DNA of 24,919 nt from DATKFM01 sp035544395 (GTDB taxonomy: Bacteria; Pseudomonadota; Alphaproteobacteria; Dongiales; Dongiaceae), in assembly GCA_035544395.1 (NCBI GenBank), contig DATKFM010000297.1:1-24919 (forward strand), written 5' to 3'. A model generated the notes under the pieces. It had not been told where the DNA came from and did no database searches. It saw only the letters and a program-made list of their open reading frames with translations. How positions within the stretch are numbered: position 1 is the stretch's first letter; every line of letters begins with the position of its first letter. The position numbers were made by a program, and so were the translations under genes. This document shows positions 23,386 to 24,919 of the stretch, one piece after another.

Positions 23386-23685
23386 ATGCGGGGCTATCAC
23401 GATATCGGCGGCATGAAGCTGGGTCCTGTCGAAAGATCCGAGCACGATTACGCCCTCTGGGAAAAGCGGGTGGACGCGATGATGGTGCTGCTCTGGCAAA
23501 AGAAGGGGCTTCTGACCCTCGACGAGCATCGCCATGCCATGGAGACGCTGGATGCCGAAGAATACAGAACGATAACCTACTATGAGCGCTGGATGGTGGG
23601 CATAGCCAAGGCGTTGCTGGCGCGCGGCGTCATCACGACCGACGAGCTTGGCCGGCATATGGCCGCCGCCGGGGACAAGCGATGA
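23386..23685 (+). CDS. Nitrile hydratase beta subunit N-terminal-half protein, copy 2
   Basis: A 99-residue paralogue of the preceding gene product: RGYHDIGGMKLGPVERSEHDYALWEKRVDAM, DEHRHAMETL, and TYYERW, ending ARGVITTDELGRHMA. The ATG at 23386 is preferred over 23380 because AGGGG at 23372-23376 is then 9 nt away and the N termini of the two copies align. In two-subunit enzymes this half is fused to the C-terminal half; here the C-terminal half follows as a separate gene overlapping by 4 bp (ATGA), so this copy is the one translationally coupled to it and the likelier core subunit. Relative to copy 1 it has one extra residue after the first helix (WQKKG versus SKKG). Nitrile hydratase activator proteins are, as I recall, also related to this half but lack the HDxGG start, so neither copy is an obvious activator. 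Confidence 0.87.
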   Translation: MRGYHDIGGMKLGPVERSEHDYALWEKRVDAMMVLLWQKKGLLTLDEHRHAMETLDAEEYRTITYYERWMVGIAKALLARGVITTDELGRHMAAAGDKR

Positions 23686-23975
23686 GCGCGCGCTTCAAGA
23701 CGGGCGACCGCGTGTTCGTGCGGCGGGCCGAACCCATCGGCCATGTCCGCACGCCCTATTACATCCGCGGCAAAACCGGCTCGGTCGAGCGGCTATGCGG
23801 CGAATTCCCCAATCCCGAGGAACTCGCCTTCGGCCGCAGCGGATTACCGCGGCTGCCGATGTATCGCGTGCGGTTCCTGCAGACGGAAATCTGGCCGGAT
23901 TACCGTGGCCAGGCGTCTGATTCCGTTGACGTCGAAATCTACGAGCACTGGCTGGAGTCAGCAAAACAGGGGTAG
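23682..23975 (+). CDS. Nitrile hydratase beta subunit C-terminal-half (SH3-like) protein
   Basis: A 97-residue protein corresponding to the C-terminal SH3-like barrel of nitrile hydratase beta subunits, and to the separate small alpha subunit of thiocyanate hydrolase. Landmarks are FKTGDRVFVRRAEPIGHVRTPYYIRGKTGSVERL at the start, where GHxRxPxYxRGKxG is the family signature, then PMYRVRFLQTEIWPDY and the closing SVDVEIYEHWLE. The signature includes arginines (23 and 29) that in fused beta subunits sit near the active site. Its ATG overlaps the stop of copy 2 and it ends 4 bp before the alpha-subunit start, so all three are almost certainly one transcript. No further domain is present. Confidence 0.9.
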   Translation: MSARFKTGDRVFVRRAEPIGHVRTPYYIRGKTGSVERLCGEFPNPEELAFGRSGLPRLPMYRVRFLQTEIWPDYRGQASDSVDVEIYEHWLESAKQG

Positions 23976-23979
23976 TGCC

Positions 23980-24603
23980 ATGCACGATGGCCATCACGAT
24001 CACGAGCCGGCCGGAAAACGCGACCACGACGGGCCGCTGACCGACTATCAACGCATGGAGATCGCCGTGCGCGAGTTGCTGATCGAGAAAGGCGTCGTCA
24101 CCGCCGAAGAGATCCGGCGCACGGTCGAAGCCATGGATGCGCGCAGCCCTGCCCTGGGCGCCCGGGTCGTCGCTCGGGCCTGGAGCGATCCTGCTTTCAA
24201 AGCGCGGCTGCTCGCCAACGGCACAGCCACTTGCGAAGAACTGGGCATCGAAATGGGGCCCACAAAGCTCGTGGTGGTCGAAAACACCGCCGACACCCAC
24301 AACATGATCGTCTGCACCCTCTGTTCCTGCTATCCGCGCTCGCTCCTGGGCCTGCCGCCGGACTGGTACAAGGGCCGCGCCTACCGCGCCCGTGCCGTCC
24401 GCGAACCGCGCCAGGTCCTGAAGGAGTTCGGATTCTCTCTGGCGGACAATCTCAATCTCCGCGTGCACGACTCGACCGCCGACATGCGCTATATGGTGCT
24501 GCCCGCACGCCCGGCTGGCACAGAGGGGTGGAGCGAAGAGCGGCTTGCCGCAATCGTCACGCGCGATTGCATGATCGGCGTTGCGGTGCCGAAAGCCCGA
24601 TAA
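23980..24603 (+). CDS. Cobalt-type nitrile hydratase alpha / thiocyanate hydrolase gamma subunit
   Basis: A 207-residue metal-binding catalytic subunit. The active-site motif VCTLCSC places the ligands at Cys112, Cys115, Ser116 and Cys117; threonine rather than serine after the first cysteine marks the non-corrin cobalt type. Family blocks around it are LLIEKGVVTAEEI, ARVVARAWSDPAFKARLLANG, VVENTADTHNMIVC, SLLGLPPDWYKGRAYRARAVREPRQVLKEFG and MRYMVLPARPAGTEGW. The enzyme hydrates nitriles to amides, or in the thiocyanate-hydrolase branch splits thiocyanate; the separate beta halves and CSCYPR rather than CSCYPW suggest the three-subunit branch, but sequence alone does not decide. The N terminus is histidine-rich (five His in the first 16 residues), perhaps for metal acquisition. 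AGGGG lies 7 nt before the ATG. No cobalt transporter or activator gene is visible before the window ends. Confidence 0.93.
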   Translation: MHDGHHDHEPAGKRDHDGPLTDYQRMEIAVRELLIEKGVVTAEEIRRTVEAMDARSPALGARVVARAWSDPAFKARLLANGTATCEELGIEMGPTKLVVVENTADTHNMIVCTLCSCYPRSLLGLPPDWYKGRAYRARAVREPRQVLKEFGFSLADNLNLRVHDSTADMRYMVLPARPAGTEGWSEERLAAIVTRDCMIGVAVPKAR

Positions 24604-24744
24604 TCCGACAATCTTTTCGCCTCCCACCCGATCGGCGAATCGGCCAGGGATGGGCCCTCGATAAGATGCGCAAGATCGAGCGCCGATGTCAGCTTTGGTC
24701 GCGCTAGGTGCAGAATCCTAGATCCGAGGCGCGTGGTCGCAGTG

Positions 24745-24771
24745 CAATTAATATTTTTCAATCTTTAATTG
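24745..24771. repeat. AT-rich inverted repeat
   Basis: Exact 7-bp arms CAATTAA and TTAATTG are separated by a 13-bp AT-rich spacer, 142 bp past the alpha-subunit stop. It could be an operator or the remnant of a terminator; there is no GC stem. Confidence 0.4.
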
Positions 24772-24853
24772 TATGCGGCGCCCATGCTTCGATGGCAGAT
24801 TCGACATCCTTAAACGATTCGTTAACCATCTTTCCTTCAGAATGTTGCGGCTG

Positions 24854-24869
24854 TGTGACATCATTCACG
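24854..24869. promoter_or_regulatory. CRP-family operator-like site, 9 of 10 positions
   Basis: TGTGACATCATTCACG matches TGTGA-N6-TCACA at nine of ten defined bases. It lies between AT-rich DNA and a possible start codon at 24885, like the perfect site at 15248-15263 also outside any gene. Confidence 0.4.
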
Positions 24870-24884
24870 GCCGGAACGCGCGGC

Positions 24885-24919
24885 ATGACGCAGATTTGGA
24901 GGCGCCGGACCGCAACTGG
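24885..24919 (+). CDS. Possible start of a gene cut by the window edge
   Basis: An ATG at 24885 opens MTQIWRRRTAT and continues to the window end. A basic N terminus is compatible with an export leader, but only 11 codons are visible, the ribosome-binding site is weak (GGAA), and nothing identifies a family. Confidence 0.22.
   Translation, partial: MTQIWRRRTAT

Larger units (their letters stand above)
24604..24919. other. Region downstream of the hydratase cluster
   Basis: This 316-bp end region has no complete gene. It contains an AT-rich inverted repeat (24745-24771), a TTAA-N8-TTAA arrangement including GTTAACCAT (24810-24829), a near-perfect CRP-type half-palindrome (24854-24869), and an ATG at 24885 whose frame stays open to the window edge. 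The shift to AT-rich DNA after about 24740 suggests that a promoter region for a further gene begins here. Confidence 0.5.

Overview
The window reads as ordinary chromosome of a GC-rich Gram-negative bacterium, most likely an alphaproteobacterium of the Rhodospirillales type. This assignment is inferred from codon use, the hybrid-kinase style, GTTAACCAT motifs between genes and the metabolic mix; no rRNA or marker gene is present to fix it. I see no tRNA, rRNA, CRISPR array, insertion sequence or phage gene.

Layout. (1) 1-7127, plus strand: the 3' part of a CocE/NonD-type serine hydrolase, then a complete peptide/nickel-class ABC importer: Tat-type binding protein, two permeases, two ATPases. 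The last four genes overlap or abut, and a strong hairpin separates the binding-protein gene from them. (2) 7138-9290, minus strand: a compact trio of XRE regulator, GFA-family zinc protein and a PhnD-like binding protein with no signal peptide or permease. (3) 9441-10391, plus: membrane fatty acid desaturase, divergent from the XRE gene. (4) 10396-13277, minus: a small lipoprotein, an MttB-family methyltransferase without pyrrolysine, and a DUF2272 lipoprotein ending in a clear intrinsic terminator. (5) 13415-14539, plus: periplasmic PQQ-dependent sugar dehydrogenase, overlapping tail to tail with a Sel1-repeat protein (minus). (6) 15583-16809, minus: cyclopropane-fatty-acid synthase. (7) 16947-22182, minus: a three-gene signalling operon of YfiR-like periplasmic protein, 1143-residue hybrid histidine kinase, and REC-histidine kinase. 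(8) 23012-24603, plus: a four-gene nitrile hydratase/thiocyanate hydrolase-like cluster in which the beta subunit is split and its N-terminal half is present twice.

The two most interesting systems are at the right-hand end. The YfiR-like gene is coupled to a kinase whose periplasmic domain looks like that of the diguanylate cyclase YfiN, but whose output is a multistep phosphorelay. The cobalt-type hydratase cluster carries two different beta-N polypeptides for one beta-C and one alpha subunit. Between genes there are several unexplained structures: a 19-bp-stem hairpin at 22854-22900, a perfect TGTGA-N6-TCACA palindrome at 15248-15263 with a 9/10 match at 24854-24869, and AT-rich inverted repeats at 15497-15537 and 24745-24771.

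All family assignments come from reading motifs by eye. No database search was run.
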